Positions 9,117-17,297 of a DNA stretch of 27,924 bases are shown here, piece after piece (within the stretch, counting starts at the first letter, position 1; each line of letters starts with the position of its first letter). The notes under the pieces were generated by a model. That model did not search any database. It was not told the origin of the DNA and was given only the letters and a program-made list of their open reading frames with translations. Source of the DNA: RXIX01 sp003989075 (GTDB taxonomy: Bacteria > Pseudomonadota > Gammaproteobacteria > Competibacterales > Competibacteraceae). Made by a program: the position numbers and the translations under genes. The stretch lies in assembly GCA_029780415.1 (NCBI GenBank), contig JAKOYN010000075.1:1-27924 (forward strand). The letters are read 5' to 3'.

Positions 9117-9932
9117 ATGGCGTTTTGGCAACGGCTGCGGGAAGACATCTCCTGCGTATTCGACCGTGATCCCGCTGCACGCGGCTTTTTCGAGATCCTG
9201 ACCTCCTACCCCGGCATTCACGCCGTCCTGTTCCACCGCCTTAACCATGCGCTGTGGAACCTGGGCCTGAAATGGCCAGCCCGCTTCCTGTCCGCTATCG
9301 CCCGCTGGCTGACCGGCGTGGAAATCCACCCGGGCGCACGCATCGGCCGGCGCTTCTTCATCGACCACGGCATGGGCGTGGTGATTGGCGAGACCGCCGA
9401 AATCGGCGACGACTGCACGCTCTATCAGGGCGTGACCCTCGGTGGCACCAGCTGGAATAAGGGCAAGCGCCATCCCACCCTGGGTAACAACGTTGTCATC
9501 GGCGCCGGGGCAAAAGTGCTCGGCCCGTTCACCGTCGGTGATGGCGCCCGTATCGGTTCCAATTCGGTGGTGGTCAAGGAAGTGCCCGCCAATGCCACGG
9601 TCGTTGGCGTGCCCGGCCGGGTGGTCGAATCCGGCAGCGGCGTCACCGATCAGGTACGCCGTGAAATCGCCCGCAAGCTCGGTTTCGACGCCTACGGGAC
9701 CACGCCGGACATGCCCGATCCGGAAGCGCACGCCATCAATCAGATGCTGGACCATATCCACGCCCTTGATCGCACCGTCCGCCAGTTGTGCCAAACCCTG
9801 CGCGCAGCCGGTATCGAGCCGGGTGAACTGTGCCTGCCGGATCTGAATGGCTGCGAACTACACTCGGCAGCCAGTCAGGAAGGTTGGCTGGTGCGGGCGC
9901 GCAGCACACCAGCGGCCACCCCGGAAAGCTGA
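9117..9932 (+). CDS. cysE: Serine O-acetyltransferase
   Basis: CysE makes O-acetylserine from serine and acetyl-CoA, the first step of cysteine synthesis. The 271-residue protein begins with a helical segment (AFWQRLREDISCVFDRDPA) and continues with a left-handed beta-helix of hexapeptide repeats (about residues 65-165). HPGARIGRRFFIDHGMGVVIGE and YQGVTLGGT carry the active-site His and Gly-rich acyl-CoA loop. It is the shorter EpsC/NifP-like form with a C-terminal extension of about 90 residues, some helical (NQMLDHIHALDRTVRQL). The stop TGA overlaps the ATG of the next gene (TGATG-type junction at 9930-9934), tying cysteine supply to Fe-S assembly genes. Confidence 0.95.
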   Translation: MAFWQRLREDISCVFDRDPAARGFFEILTSYPGIHAVLFHRLNHALWNLGLKWPARFLSAIARWLTGVEIHPGARIGRRFFIDHGMGVVIGETAEIGDDCTLYQGVTLGGTSWNKGKRHPTLGNNVVIGAGAKVLGPFTVGDGARIGSNSVVVKEVPANATVVGVPGRVVESGSGVTDQVRREIARKLGFDAYGTTPDMPDPEAHAINQMLDHIHALDRTVRQLCQTLRAAGIEPGELCLPDLNGCELHSAASQEGWLVRARSTPAATPES

Positions 9933-10339
9933 TGCAAGAACTGAGCACAACCGCCCGGGCGTATTTCAGCCAGCCACGCAACAGCGGCGCGTTCGATCTG
10001 GCCGCGCCCAACGTTGCCGCAGCCCGGGTCGGCGAGCCGGCCAGCGGCGCCATCGTGCAACTGCATCTGCGCATTGCCGCGGACGGCACGATCGACGCCG
10101 CGCGATTTCAGGCCTATGGCTGTGCCTGGACCATCGCCTGCGCTGACTGTCTAGCCGGGTGCCTGGCCGGGATGACGCTGGCCGAGGCTGCCCAGTGGCG
10201 TCATCACCTGCTGATGGAAATACTCGCCGTGCCGGCGGAGAAGCTGCATTGTGCAGTACTGGCCGAAACCGCGCTGAAGGCGGCCTTACGCAACTGGGCG
10301 GAGAAACCATCGGCGAATGCCGCCGTCCAAGCGCCATGA
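9932..10339 (+). CDS. Divergent IscU-like Fe-S scaffold protein
   Basis: The 135-residue protein aligns by eye with IscU/NifU-N scaffolds: SQPRNSGAFD near the N-terminus, VGEPASGAIVQLHLRI, FQAYGCAWTIAC and EKLHCAVLAETALKAAL. The second (C64) and third (C107) ligand cysteines are present, but the first conserved Cys and nearby Asp are replaced: the usual C-G-D reads S38-G-A40. Three additional cysteines occur at 70, 73 and 77 (ACADCLAGC). The start at 9932 overlaps the cysE stop; upstream in-frame ATG codons fall inside cysE. There is no iscR or iscS between cysE and this gene, unlike the usual isc operon. It may be an alternative scaffold, a carrier, or a protein that no longer builds clusters. 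Confidence 0.85.
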   Translation: MQELSTTARAYFSQPRNSGAFDLAAPNVAAARVGEPASGAIVQLHLRIAADGTIDAARFQAYGCAWTIACADCLAGCLAGMTLAEAAQWRHHLLMEILAVPAEKLHCAVLAETALKAALRNWAEKPSANAAVQAP

Positions 10340-10371
10340 CCGGCCTTTTGATTCCACCCCTTTCCCATGCC

Positions 10372-10378
10372 GAGGAGG
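10372..10378 (+). promoter_or_regulatory. Ribosome binding site of iscA
   Basis: A strong GAGGAGG lies 8 bases before the ATG at 10387. It decides the iscA start over an in-frame ATG far upstream at 10159, which lies inside the IscU-like gene. Confidence 0.85.
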
Positions 10379-10386
10379 TTCTGCCC

Positions 10387-10710
10387 ATGTCGATTACCCT
10401 GACCGAAAAAGCCGCTGACCGTGCCCGCGGCTATCTCGCCAAGCAGCCCCAAGCCCAGGCCGTGCGCCTGGGTGTGCGCAACACCGGCTGCTCGGGCTAT
10501 ATGTACACCGTCACCCTGGCCGAGCAGATTACGGCCGATGATCAGGTGTTTGAATCGCAGGGTGTCAAGGTGGTGGTCAGCAGCCAAAACCTGCCCTATC
10601 TGGATGGCCTGGAAGTGGATTACGCCAAGTCGGGATTAAATGAAGGGTTCCGCTTCCGCAATCCGAATGCCAAGGAGATGTGCGGCTGTGGCGAGAGCTT
10701 CAGCGTCTGA
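10387..10710 (+). CDS. iscA: A-type Fe-S cluster carrier (IscA/ErpA family)
   Basis: The 107-residue protein is an A-type carrier that hands Fe-S clusters to apoproteins. The three ligand cysteines are visible: C35 in RNTGCSGYMYT and the C99-G-C101 pair in KEMCGCGESF at the C-terminus. The start MSITLTEKAADR is typical for IscA. It follows the IscU-like gene by 47 bp. The short block cysE, iscU-like, iscA lacks hscBA, fdx, iscS and iscR, so a main isc or suf system is presumably elsewhere. IscA and ErpA are hard to tell apart by eye. Confidence 0.93.
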   Translation: MSITLTEKAADRARGYLAKQPQAQAVRLGVRNTGCSGYMYTVTLAEQITADDQVFESQGVKVVVSSQNLPYLDGLEVDYAKSGLNEGFRFRNPNAKEMCGCGESFSV

Positions 10711-10716
10711 ATGCGC

Positions 10717-10757
10717 CGGGGAACAGCGCGCGGACGCTTCCTGCCCGCTGTTCCCCG
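10717..10757. terminator. Inverted repeat between convergent iscA and giant membrane protein gene
   Basis: CGGGGAACAGC (10717-10727) and GCTGTTCCCCG (10747-10757) form a perfect 11-bp stem with a 19-base loop, lying between two convergent stop codons. There is no T-run on either side, so it may be a weak bidirectional terminator or an RNA-stabilising hairpin. Confidence 0.5.
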
Positions 10758-10763
10758 ATACCG

Positions 10764-13700
10764 CTACTCCCACGCCGCCAGATCCGCGCGCAGAATGCGC
10801 ACCCGCCGCAGAATCGCCTCGCGCTGCAGATTGAAAACCACCATGCCAGCGGTGATCACCGCGCCCAGTCCAAGCAGGATCAGGGCGCGGCCCATGCTCT
10901 GATCGGCATAGAAGCGCAGCAACTGCCCGGCCACGTTCAGCACCAGGAACACCACCCCGGCATAGAGAAATGCGCGGATGCGCAGGGCAATGCCAGCCAG
11001 CACGCCGAGCAGCGCCAGGGCCAACGCCAGCACGAACACGCTCAGCTCCGGACGCAGCACCACATCCAGTCCGGCACCGACATACAGCGCGCTCAACGCC
11101 GCCAGACGCGCGCCATTCAGGACGCTCGGGCGCAGTTCATTCCGGTGCAGATGCAGCAGCGCCAGCACCGATACCGCCGCCGGGATGATGTAGAACTGCC
11201 ACAGCCCATAGCGCTCCACCCACAGCGGCGCCCATAGATACACCGCGCCATTCAGCGCCAGCACGCCCAGATACAGCGGCCCAGGATGACGCAGCCGCGT
11301 CGCCAGCGATAAATACAGCACCGCACTCGCCAGCAGCGTTGCCCCGGTCCAGGGTGCGGCCCATTGCCAGGGTACGGTCACCCAGGCCAGCAGCGGCAAG
11401 CACAGGGCCAGGCGATACAGGGGCAAGCGACCGCTCAACTGATACAGCAACAGGGCACTGTAGGCAGCGAGCAGCAGCGCCGCCGTATCCAGGGGCGCAA
11501 AGGGCGCCAGCCCCAGCAGCAGCAGCCGCACATAGCCGAACAGCACACCCAGCAACAACGCCGTCAGATAAAGCGCGCCCGGCTCATCGACCCGCCGCCA
11601 GGCCCGCCATGCGCTGCAACCTGCCAGCAGCAACAGGGTTGCCGCCACTGCCAATGCATCGGCCGGCAGACCCAGCCACCAGGGCGCACGGCCCCAGCCT
11701 GCCCGATGGATCAGCAGCGCATAGCCATGGCTGCCCAGCGCCAGCACCACCAGCGCCAGCAGCCAGTGCCTGATTTCGGCCAGGGCCCGCTCCAGCGCCA
11801 ACAATCCCGCCCGCTGCTCCTCGGCAGCAGCATCCACCCGCGCCGTCAGTGCACGTTCCAGCAGCGCGCAGGCCCGCCACAGCAGCACGGTTTGCAGCGC
11901 CCACCACGGCGTCACCGCGCCAAGCACCGCCAGCAGCACCGTATCGCGACCCGATAGCCAAACCGCGTAGCTGGCCGCCAGCCCCAGCAGCAGCCCCCCC
12001 TGCAGCGACAGAAATTCACCCTGCCAGATACCCCGCGCCAGCAGCGCCAGCGCCAGCACCGCCAGCGTCAGGCTCATCATGGTCCAGTCCATCCCCGGCG
12101 GCAGCACCAGCAGCGCCAGCACCAGCAGCAGCACGCCATCCAGCCAGATGCGCAGCGCCGCCCATCCGGCGGACCAGCGCTGCGCGCCATAACGCCACAC
12201 CAGCAGCAACAGACCATGCCACAGCGCCAGCGCCAAGGGCAGCGCCACCGACGGACTGAAAAAGGCCCGCCAGGAACTCACGAACAGCAGCGCCAAAGCC
12301 AGCAGCAGCAGATGCGCCGGCAGACTCTGAGCAGGCCGCAACAGGCAGGCATGGCTCGCTGTCAGGACCGTCAGCACCAGCAGCAGCACCCGGGCCACAG
12401 GCTCCCCGGACAGCAGGCCCGGCGTCGCCAGCCACCCGCTATAACCTTCCAGCATCGAGGCTGCCAGCAGCAGCACACTCAGCAACAGCAGTGGTATCCA
12501 GAACAGCGGCTCATCCAGGTCATGCCGCCGCCAGCCCAGTGCATGCGCCAGGCCTGCGCCACGCCAGCGCCATGCCGTGCCCAGCAGGCAGAGCAGATTG
12601 ATCCACAGCAGCGCTGCCGCCAGCACCGTGACCTGCATACTCGGCATCCCGACTGCCAGCAGGCCGCTGAACGCCAGCGCCGCCACCATCAGCCAGCCAA
12701 GCCCAATCCAGGCGCTATTGCGCAGCAACAGAAACAGGTACAGCGCCAGCAGGCCCAGACCAGCAGCCGGCGACAAGGTGCCGATCACCACGCCGGCAAT
12801 CACACCCCGTAGCACGCCCACCAGCCCCAGCAGCGGCCATAGCGTCGGCGCTACCGTCCAGTCCGGCCAGCGTGCATTCCAGCGCGGCAGCAGCAGATTG
12901 CCGGCAAACCACAGCCCGTAGCCCCAGAGGATGGCGACACCGGCCAGATCGCGCGCCTGCAGGTCCAGCGGCGCCAGCAGACTCGCCAGCAGACCGCCCA
13001 GCAGCAACGCCAGACCCAGGCCACGCCACTGCGCCGCGTTCGGCCAGGGCCGCGCCACCGGGAACAGGGTGATGCAGAGCAGCACCAGCAGCATCGTCAA
13101 GCCCGGATCGCCGGTGAGCGCCACCCGCACCGTCCCACCCAGCGCCAGCGCGAACAGCAGTCCCGCCATGCCCTGCAGCGGTTGCCGCCAGTAGGCCAGC
13201 GGTTCGGCTCTCTCCCGCTCCAGACCCAGCGCCGCCAGCGCCATGAGTAGGCTGAGCACCCCATTGACCACGGGCTGACCCAGGGCGAACAGCGTCAATG
13301 GCGTCCACCACGCCGCCACGCTCCACGCGCTCACCGTCACGGTCACCAGTGCCGCGACGGCATGCGGTGCCGAGCGATAGTGATGGCCGGCGATACTGAA
13401 TAGCAGCCCCGCCAGCAGCAGGGTTGGCATCCCGTCCAGCACCGGCCAGCCCAGCGCACCCAGCGCCGGCACCAGCGCCACCGGCAGAGCCGCAGTCAGC
13501 AACGCACAGATCTGCAGACTCTCCTCCACCTGCCGGGCACCGTCCGCGCCACCCGGCACGCTGAAGCCCAGCAGACCCGCCAGCCGCCCGGTCACCGGTT
13601 TTGCCAGCACGGTAACGCTCAGTCGCCAGACCAGCAGCGCATACAGCATGGCTGCCACCCCCAGCCCCGGCAACGCCACACCCAGTCGGACCAGTTCGAC

Positions 13701-16433
13701 CAGCAGCCCCGCCAGACCCAGCCCAAAGGGCAACACCATCCAGCGGAACTGATGCAGGGAACCGATCAACAGCAGACTGCCCAGCAGCGCCAGCAATGCC
13801 GACCACGGCCACAGCGGCCCCGGCAAGCCCTCCAGCAGCCGCAGGCCAAGGTGCAACAGACCGATGCCCCACAGCACCGTCATGGCCTGCCGCAGCGGTA
13901 CGCGCACCATATCGGTCAGGGTGAACCCCGGTTCTGCCGTATCCGCCAACAGCTTCCGCACGCGTTCAAATTGCTGTGCCCGCCAATCCAGTCGCCACAG
14001 CAGCAGCCACAGCGCCAGCACCAGCACGAACTCCATCAGTCCGCTACCGGGTGCTGGGAAATAGCCCAGTTTCACCAGCACTCCGGCCAGCCCCAGCAGC
14101 AGCAGCATCGCGTAAAACAGCCCCTGCTGGCGCAGCGCCAGACTCAGCCACAGCAGCAGCAGCGCCGCCAGCGTCAGCAATACAATCGCTTCCGGGCGAC
14201 CCAGTGGATCAGGTGACAGCGCCCAGCCGCCCAGCGCCAGGGCCACCACCACGTTGACCCGCGCACCCAGTATCCACAGGGCACGATCCGGCAGACTCCG
14301 CCCCGGATTGTGCAAACCCCATCCAGCCCATAACACCGCCAGCGCCAGCAAACCAAACGCGGTCCGCAACGCCCAATCCAGATCCATCCAGACCGGCGCA
14401 TAGGCCACTGCCAGGGTGCTCAGCAGCATCACCCCAGCATTGGCCCACAACCAGCGTGGATCCGCGTCCGGCAAGGTCCGCACCAGTTGCGTCGCGCCCG
14501 CCCATGACACCGCTGCAGCCAGTGCCGTCGCGCTGGCCAGAACACCCGGCTGCCCCCAGAACAGGCTCCACCCGGTCAGCCCGATCAGCAGCACCCCAAA
14601 CAGTCCCAGGCATTGCCAGGCCAGCGCCGGCGACCGCGGCCCTGCCCAGCGGGCCAGCGCCAGCACCGCCAGCAGTCCGGGCAGACTGGCCAGCGCCTGC
14701 CACGGCAGCGGCAGCGGCTGCAAAATGCCAAAGCCATACAAGCCGGCTACGCAGCCCAGCAGCAGATACAGCGGCGGCCAGGTGCGGTATTGCCAGGTCA
14801 TCCAGCCGTACAACAGCGCGCCCAGCGTCAGCGTCACCAGCGCCGCTGGCGTCGCCTGTACCGCGATCGCCACTGCCACCGCCGACAGTCCATACAGCGC
14901 AAAACTGAACCGGGACAGGAAAATGGATTTATTGGCCCAGTCCTTGAACGCGGCATCGACCCTGAACAGCAGCACGCACAGCACCATCAACACCGGTCCG
15001 GCATACCCGGTCGGCAGCGGCGTCGGCCAGATCCAGGTCAGATGCACGCAGGACACCGCTGCCGTGTACACCAGCAGGCCAGCGGCGTAATAGCTGGTCA
15101 GCCAGCGATCGACGAACAGCCGCCGCAGCCATTCGCGACTGAAGCGGTGCAGGCCATAGCCCAGCAGCGCCAGCAGCACGCCATGCAGCAGCGCCAGATT
15201 GCGCCAATCCGGCGCGATCTCCGCCAACGGCGCGGCCAGTTGCACCGCCGCCAGCGCGGCCAGCAGGCGCGCGTAGGGCCCGCTCAACGCCCGATCCATC
15301 AGTGCACTGCTCAGTGTCGCCATCCAGGCAAAAGCCACCAGGGTCAACAGCGCAACCAAGCCGCCGATCAGCAGCAGCAGACGGTTGCCAGCGCTGGCCT
15401 CGATCAGGCGCACCGCAACCAGCAGATCCAAAGGCCCCAGCAGCATCGCCAGGGTCAGCAGGGTGCCACTGGTCATCACCAGTTCCGGGCGCTGGCGGCG
15501 GAACTGGTAACCGGCCCACAGCAGGAAAGTGCTGAACGAGAACAGACTGGTGAAGACCACCAGGGCATTTACAAAGCCCTCGGTATGCGCGATCAGGAAC
15601 AGTGCACCAGCCAGAAAGCAGAAACCGCCAATAAACCAGCCGATGTTCTGCGCCAGAAAAGGCGCAATCAGCCGCGGCCAGCCGGATAGGACTTGCAGGG
15701 CTTTTTCCAGCGGACTGGGCGCAGCCGGCCGCCAGTTGTCGCTCTCAACCGGTGTGATTTCAGGTACATCTACGGATGCGGATGCGGATGCGGATGCGGA
15801 TGCGGATGCAGGTGCAGGCCACGGCATGGCGGATGAATACTGGGTCAGCGGACGCGGCGGCGGTAAGGGTGCCTGCGGTTCCAGTTCCAGACGCGGTGAC
15901 ACCGGCGGTTCGCGCTGCACATCCGGCACGCTGGACGGTTCTGGGGCTGGCGTGGGTGCCGATACGGGTGTTGGCACTGACACAGCCGGCAGCCAGGGCG
16001 CCGGTCCCAGCGGACGTTCGGCCATTTGCCCAAGCAGACTCCAGGCCAATGCGCGCCGCTGTTGCCACAGGGTGTCATCCGGACCCATACCGCCCGCGTC
16101 GAGATGCCGCAGCCCGACGCGATCCAGTTCGGCGTTCAAGCTCTGCCCTCGCTCAGGCGACAGTGCGCCGCTCTCCAGCAAGCGCTGCAATTCCAGCCGC
16201 AACAGCAGCAGGTTTTCCAGATCAACCGGCGCGCAACGCGCATTGCCACCGCTGGCCGACCAGGCCGGAGCTGTTCTCATGCCTGGTCTACTCTGCGCGT
16301 CAGGCAGCGGGCTGGCGGCCAACCGCAACCGCGCCTGCCTGAGCTGCTGGCGCGTCACAATCAGAACAATCAGCAGGATGAACGGCGATAGCAGCCACAG
16401 CGCCGCTACCAGAACCAGCAATGTCCACTCCAT
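10764..16433 (-). CDS. Giant polytopic membrane protein, 1889 residues, unassigned
   Basis: I do not recognise a family with certainty. Residues 1-27 form a first membrane segment, followed by a basic stretch. About 70-145 look helical and soluble (LENLLLLRLELQRLLESGALSPERG in part), 150-240 are Pro/Ala-rich with a six-copy Ala-Ser run at 209-220, and from about 253 (LIAPFLAQNIGWFIGGFCFLAGALF) to about 1865 the chain is a near-continuous series of hydrophobic Leu/Ala-rich helices, dozens in all, ending in a basic tail (REAILRRVRILRADLAAWE). The first helices after 253 resemble DUF2157/DUF2339-type proteins, but those are far shorter. A GGGGG site precedes the ATG. It starts 31 bp after pspA on the same strand, so the two are probably one operon and may act together at the inner membrane. 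No catalytic motif was seen. Confidence 0.9.
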   Translation of the reverse strand: MEWTLLVLVAALWLLSPFILLIVLIVTRQQLRQARLRLAASPLPDAQSRPGMRTAPAWSASGGNARCAPVDLENLLLLRLELQRLLESGALSPERGQSLNAELDRVGLRHLDAGGMGPDDTLWQQRRALAWSLLGQMAERPLGPAPWLPAVSVPTPVSAPTPAPEPSSVPDVQREPPVSPRLELEPQAPLPPPRPLTQYSSAMPWPAPASASASASASASVDVPEITPVESDNWRPAAPSPLEKALQVLSGWPRLIAPFLAQNIGWFIGGFCFLAGALFLIAHTEGFVNALVVFTSLFSFSTFLLWAGYQFRRQRPELVMTSGTLLTLAMLLGPLDLLVAVRLIEASAGNRLLLLIGGLVALLTLVAFAWMATLSSALMDRALSGPYARLLAALAAVQLAAPLAEIAPDWRNLALLHGVLLALLGYGLHRFSREWLRRLFVDRWLTSYYAAGLLVYTAAVSCVHLTWIWPTPLPTGYAGPVLMVLCVLLFRVDAAFKDWANKSIFLSRFSFALYGLSAVAVAIAVQATPAALVTLTLGALLYGWMTWQYRTWPPLYLLLGCVAGLYGFGILQPLPLPWQALASLPGLLAVLALARWAGPRSPALAWQCLGLFGVLLIGLTGWSLFWGQPGVLASATALAAAVSWAGATQLVRTLPDADPRWLWANAGVMLLSTLAVAYAPVWMDLDWALRTAFGLLALAVLWAGWGLHNPGRSLPDRALWILGARVNVVVALALGGWALSPDPLGRPEAIVLLTLAALLLLWLSLALRQQGLFYAMLLLLGLAGVLVKLGYFPAPGSGLMEFVLVLALWLLLWRLDWRAQQFERVRKLLADTAEPGFTLTDMVRVPLRQAMTVLWGIGLLHLGLRLLEGLPGPLWPWSALLALLGSLLLIGSLHQFRWMVLPFGLGLAGLLVELVRLGVALPGLGVAAMLYALLVWRLSVTVLAKPVTGRLAGLLGFSVPGGADGARQVEESLQICALLTAALPVALVPALGALGWPVLDGMPTLLLAGLLFSIAGHHYRSAPHAVAALVTVTVSAWSVAAWWTPLTLFALGQPVVNGVLSLLMALAALGLERERAEPLAYWRQPLQGMAGLLFALALGGTVRVALTGDPGLTMLLVLLCITLFPVARPWPNAAQWRGLGLALLLGGLLASLLAPLDLQARDLAGVAILWGYGLWFAGNLLLPRWNARWPDWTVAPTLWPLLGLVGVLRGVIAGVVIGTLSPAAGLGLLALYLFLLLRNSAWIGLGWLMVAALAFSGLLAVGMPSMQVTVLAAALLWINLLCLLGTAWRWRGAGLAHALGWRRHDLDEPLFWIPLLLLSVLLLAASMLEGYSGWLATPGLLSGEPVARVLLLVLTVLTASHACLLRPAQSLPAHLLLLALALLFVSSWRAFFSPSVALPLALALWHGLLLLVWRYGAQRWSAGWAALRIWLDGVLLLVLALLVLPPGMDWTMMSLTLAVLALALLARGIWQGEFLSLQGGLLLGLAASYAVWLSGRDTVLLAVLGAVTPWWALQTVLLWRACALLERALTARVDAAAEEQRAGLLALERALAEIRHWLLALVVLALGSHGYALLIHRAGWGRAPWWLGLPADALAVAATLLLLAGCSAWRAWRRVDEPGALYLTALLLGVLFGYVRLLLLGLAPFAPLDTAALLLAAYSALLLYQLSGRLPLYRLALCLPLLAWVTVPWQWAAPWTGATLLASAVLYLSLATRLRHPGPLYLGVLALNGAVYLWAPLWVERYGLWQFYIIPAAVSVLALLHLHRNELRPSVLNGARLAALSALYVGAGLDVVLRPELSVFVLALALALLGVLAGIALRIRAFLYAGVVFLVLNVAGQLLRFYADQSMGRALILLGLGAVITAGMVVFNLQREAILRRVRILRADLAAWE
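15773..15808 (-). repeat. (CGGATG)6 hexanucleotide microsatellite inside the giant membrane protein gene
   Basis: Six perfect head-to-tail copies of CGGATG on the given strand, with a degenerate seventh. On the coding strand they encode Ala-Ser repeats (residues about 209-220) in the Pro/Ala-rich linker. Because the unit is six bases, copy-number change would lengthen or shorten the linker without a frameshift. Confidence 0.95.
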
Positions 16434-16464
16434 GGCGGCCCCCGCTTGCTTCTGTTTTCAGCGC

Positions 16465-17136
16465 TTAGCTTTGCACCTGCTTGCGCAATGCTGCCAGTTC
16501 CGCCTCAAGCTCGCTATCGGTTTCCAGCTTAAGGAATTCGCGCTCGACCTGACTGTAATCGCCATACAACTCCTCGCGGGCTTCCATACGCGCCTCCATT
16601 TCCCCGACCTTATCGGCCATGCGCCCAAAGGACTGATTAAGGTTCAGCCCGGTCTGGAAACGGTCATTGACCTGATCCATCTGCTCGCGCGCCTGGGCAG
16701 CCCGCTGCCGCGCCACCAGACTGCCCTTCTTCAGGCGCGCTTCTTCCAGTTTCGCCTCCAGAGCCCGCAGTTGCGTCTTGAGCCGTTCACTGCTGCGCCG
16801 GGCCGACTGCCAGGACGCCTCCAGATTCGTCACGATGCCATCGTGCTCCTTGCGGCGCAGCAGCGCCTCACGGGCCAGGGTTTCATTGCCCGCTTCCATG
16901 GCCCGCCGCGCGCGCTGCTGCCAGTCCTCAGCCTGACGGCGCTGATGTTCCAGTTCCTTGGCCAACTGCTTCTCGCTGGCTACGGCATCGATCACCCCTT
17001 CGCGGGCGCTGGCAATGTTCTCCTCCATTTCGCGAATCAGTTGCTTGATCATCCGCTCCGGATCCTCGACGCGATCGACCAGATCGTTAAGATTGGCGGC
17101 GATTACATCGCTAATGCGCTTGAACAGATTGGCCAT
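16465..17136 (-). CDS. pspA: Phage shock protein A / IM30-type membrane protein
   Basis: PspA/IM30 proteins bind the inner membrane and stabilise it under envelope stress, assembling into ESCRT-III-like oligomers. The 223-residue product matches the family length. It begins ANLFKRISDVIAANLNDLVDR, the amphipathic helix 1, followed by EDPERMIKQLIREMEENI and long coiled-coil helices to about residue 185. The ATG at 17136 has GGAGG six bases upstream; an in-frame ATG 27 bp earlier lacks one. No pspF, pspB or pspC lies here. Instead the giant membrane protein gene follows by 31 bp. Confidence 0.95.
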   Translation of the reverse strand: MANLFKRISDVIAANLNDLVDRVEDPERMIKQLIREMEENIASAREGVIDAVASEKQLAKELEHQRRQAEDWQQRARRAMEAGNETLAREALLRRKEHDGIVTNLEASWQSARRSSERLKTQLRALEAKLEEARLKKGSLVARQRAAQAREQMDQVNDRFQTGLNLNQSFGRMADKVGEMEARMEAREELYGDYSQVEREFLKLETDSELEAELAALRKQVQS

Positions 17137-17189
17137 GGCACACCTCCGGGCAGTCAGGAACAAGGGCCGAAAACGCTTTAAGTGCCTTG

Positions 17190-17226
17190 AGTATAGTCAG
17201 CGTTTTTTTGTTTGAACAGTGTTCAA
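17190..17226 (-). promoter_or_regulatory. Putative pspA promoter with TTGAACAGTGTTCAA operator
   Basis: On the minus strand a TATACT (-10, at 17190-17195) lies about 55 bases before the pspA ATG. Overlapping the expected -35 zone is a perfect 15-base palindrome TTGAACA-G-TGTTCAA at 17212-17226. This looks like a dimeric repressor site. I found no GG-N10-GC sigma-54 element with correct spacing, in contrast to enteric psp promoters. Confidence 0.5.
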
Positions 17227-17237
17227 TTAAAGCCCTG

Positions 17238-17261
17238 AAAAAATCCGCCCGGAGGCGGATT
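17238..17261 (-). terminator. Intrinsic terminator of the repeat-protein gene
   Basis: On the minus strand AATCCGCC, a 4-base loop and GGCGGATT form an 8-bp stem followed directly by a run of T (A-run 17238-17243 on the given strand). It lies 36 bases after the stop of the leftward repeat-protein gene and just upstream of the pspA operator, insulating the two units. Confidence 0.85.
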
Positions 17262-17297
17262 GCGGTCTTTTTCAACCGCTGCCGTGTTCAATCCGTG

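Noticed and set aside
10764..16433. The giant gene as several fused or frameshifted genes
   Set aside because: A single uninterrupted frame with continuous hydrophobic pattern and no internal strong ribosome site was seen; no sign of a junction could be found by eye.
17137..17190. Possible sigma-54 promoter (GGCAC...GC) upstream of pspA
   Set aside because: The GG and GC elements are two bases closer than sigma-54 allows.
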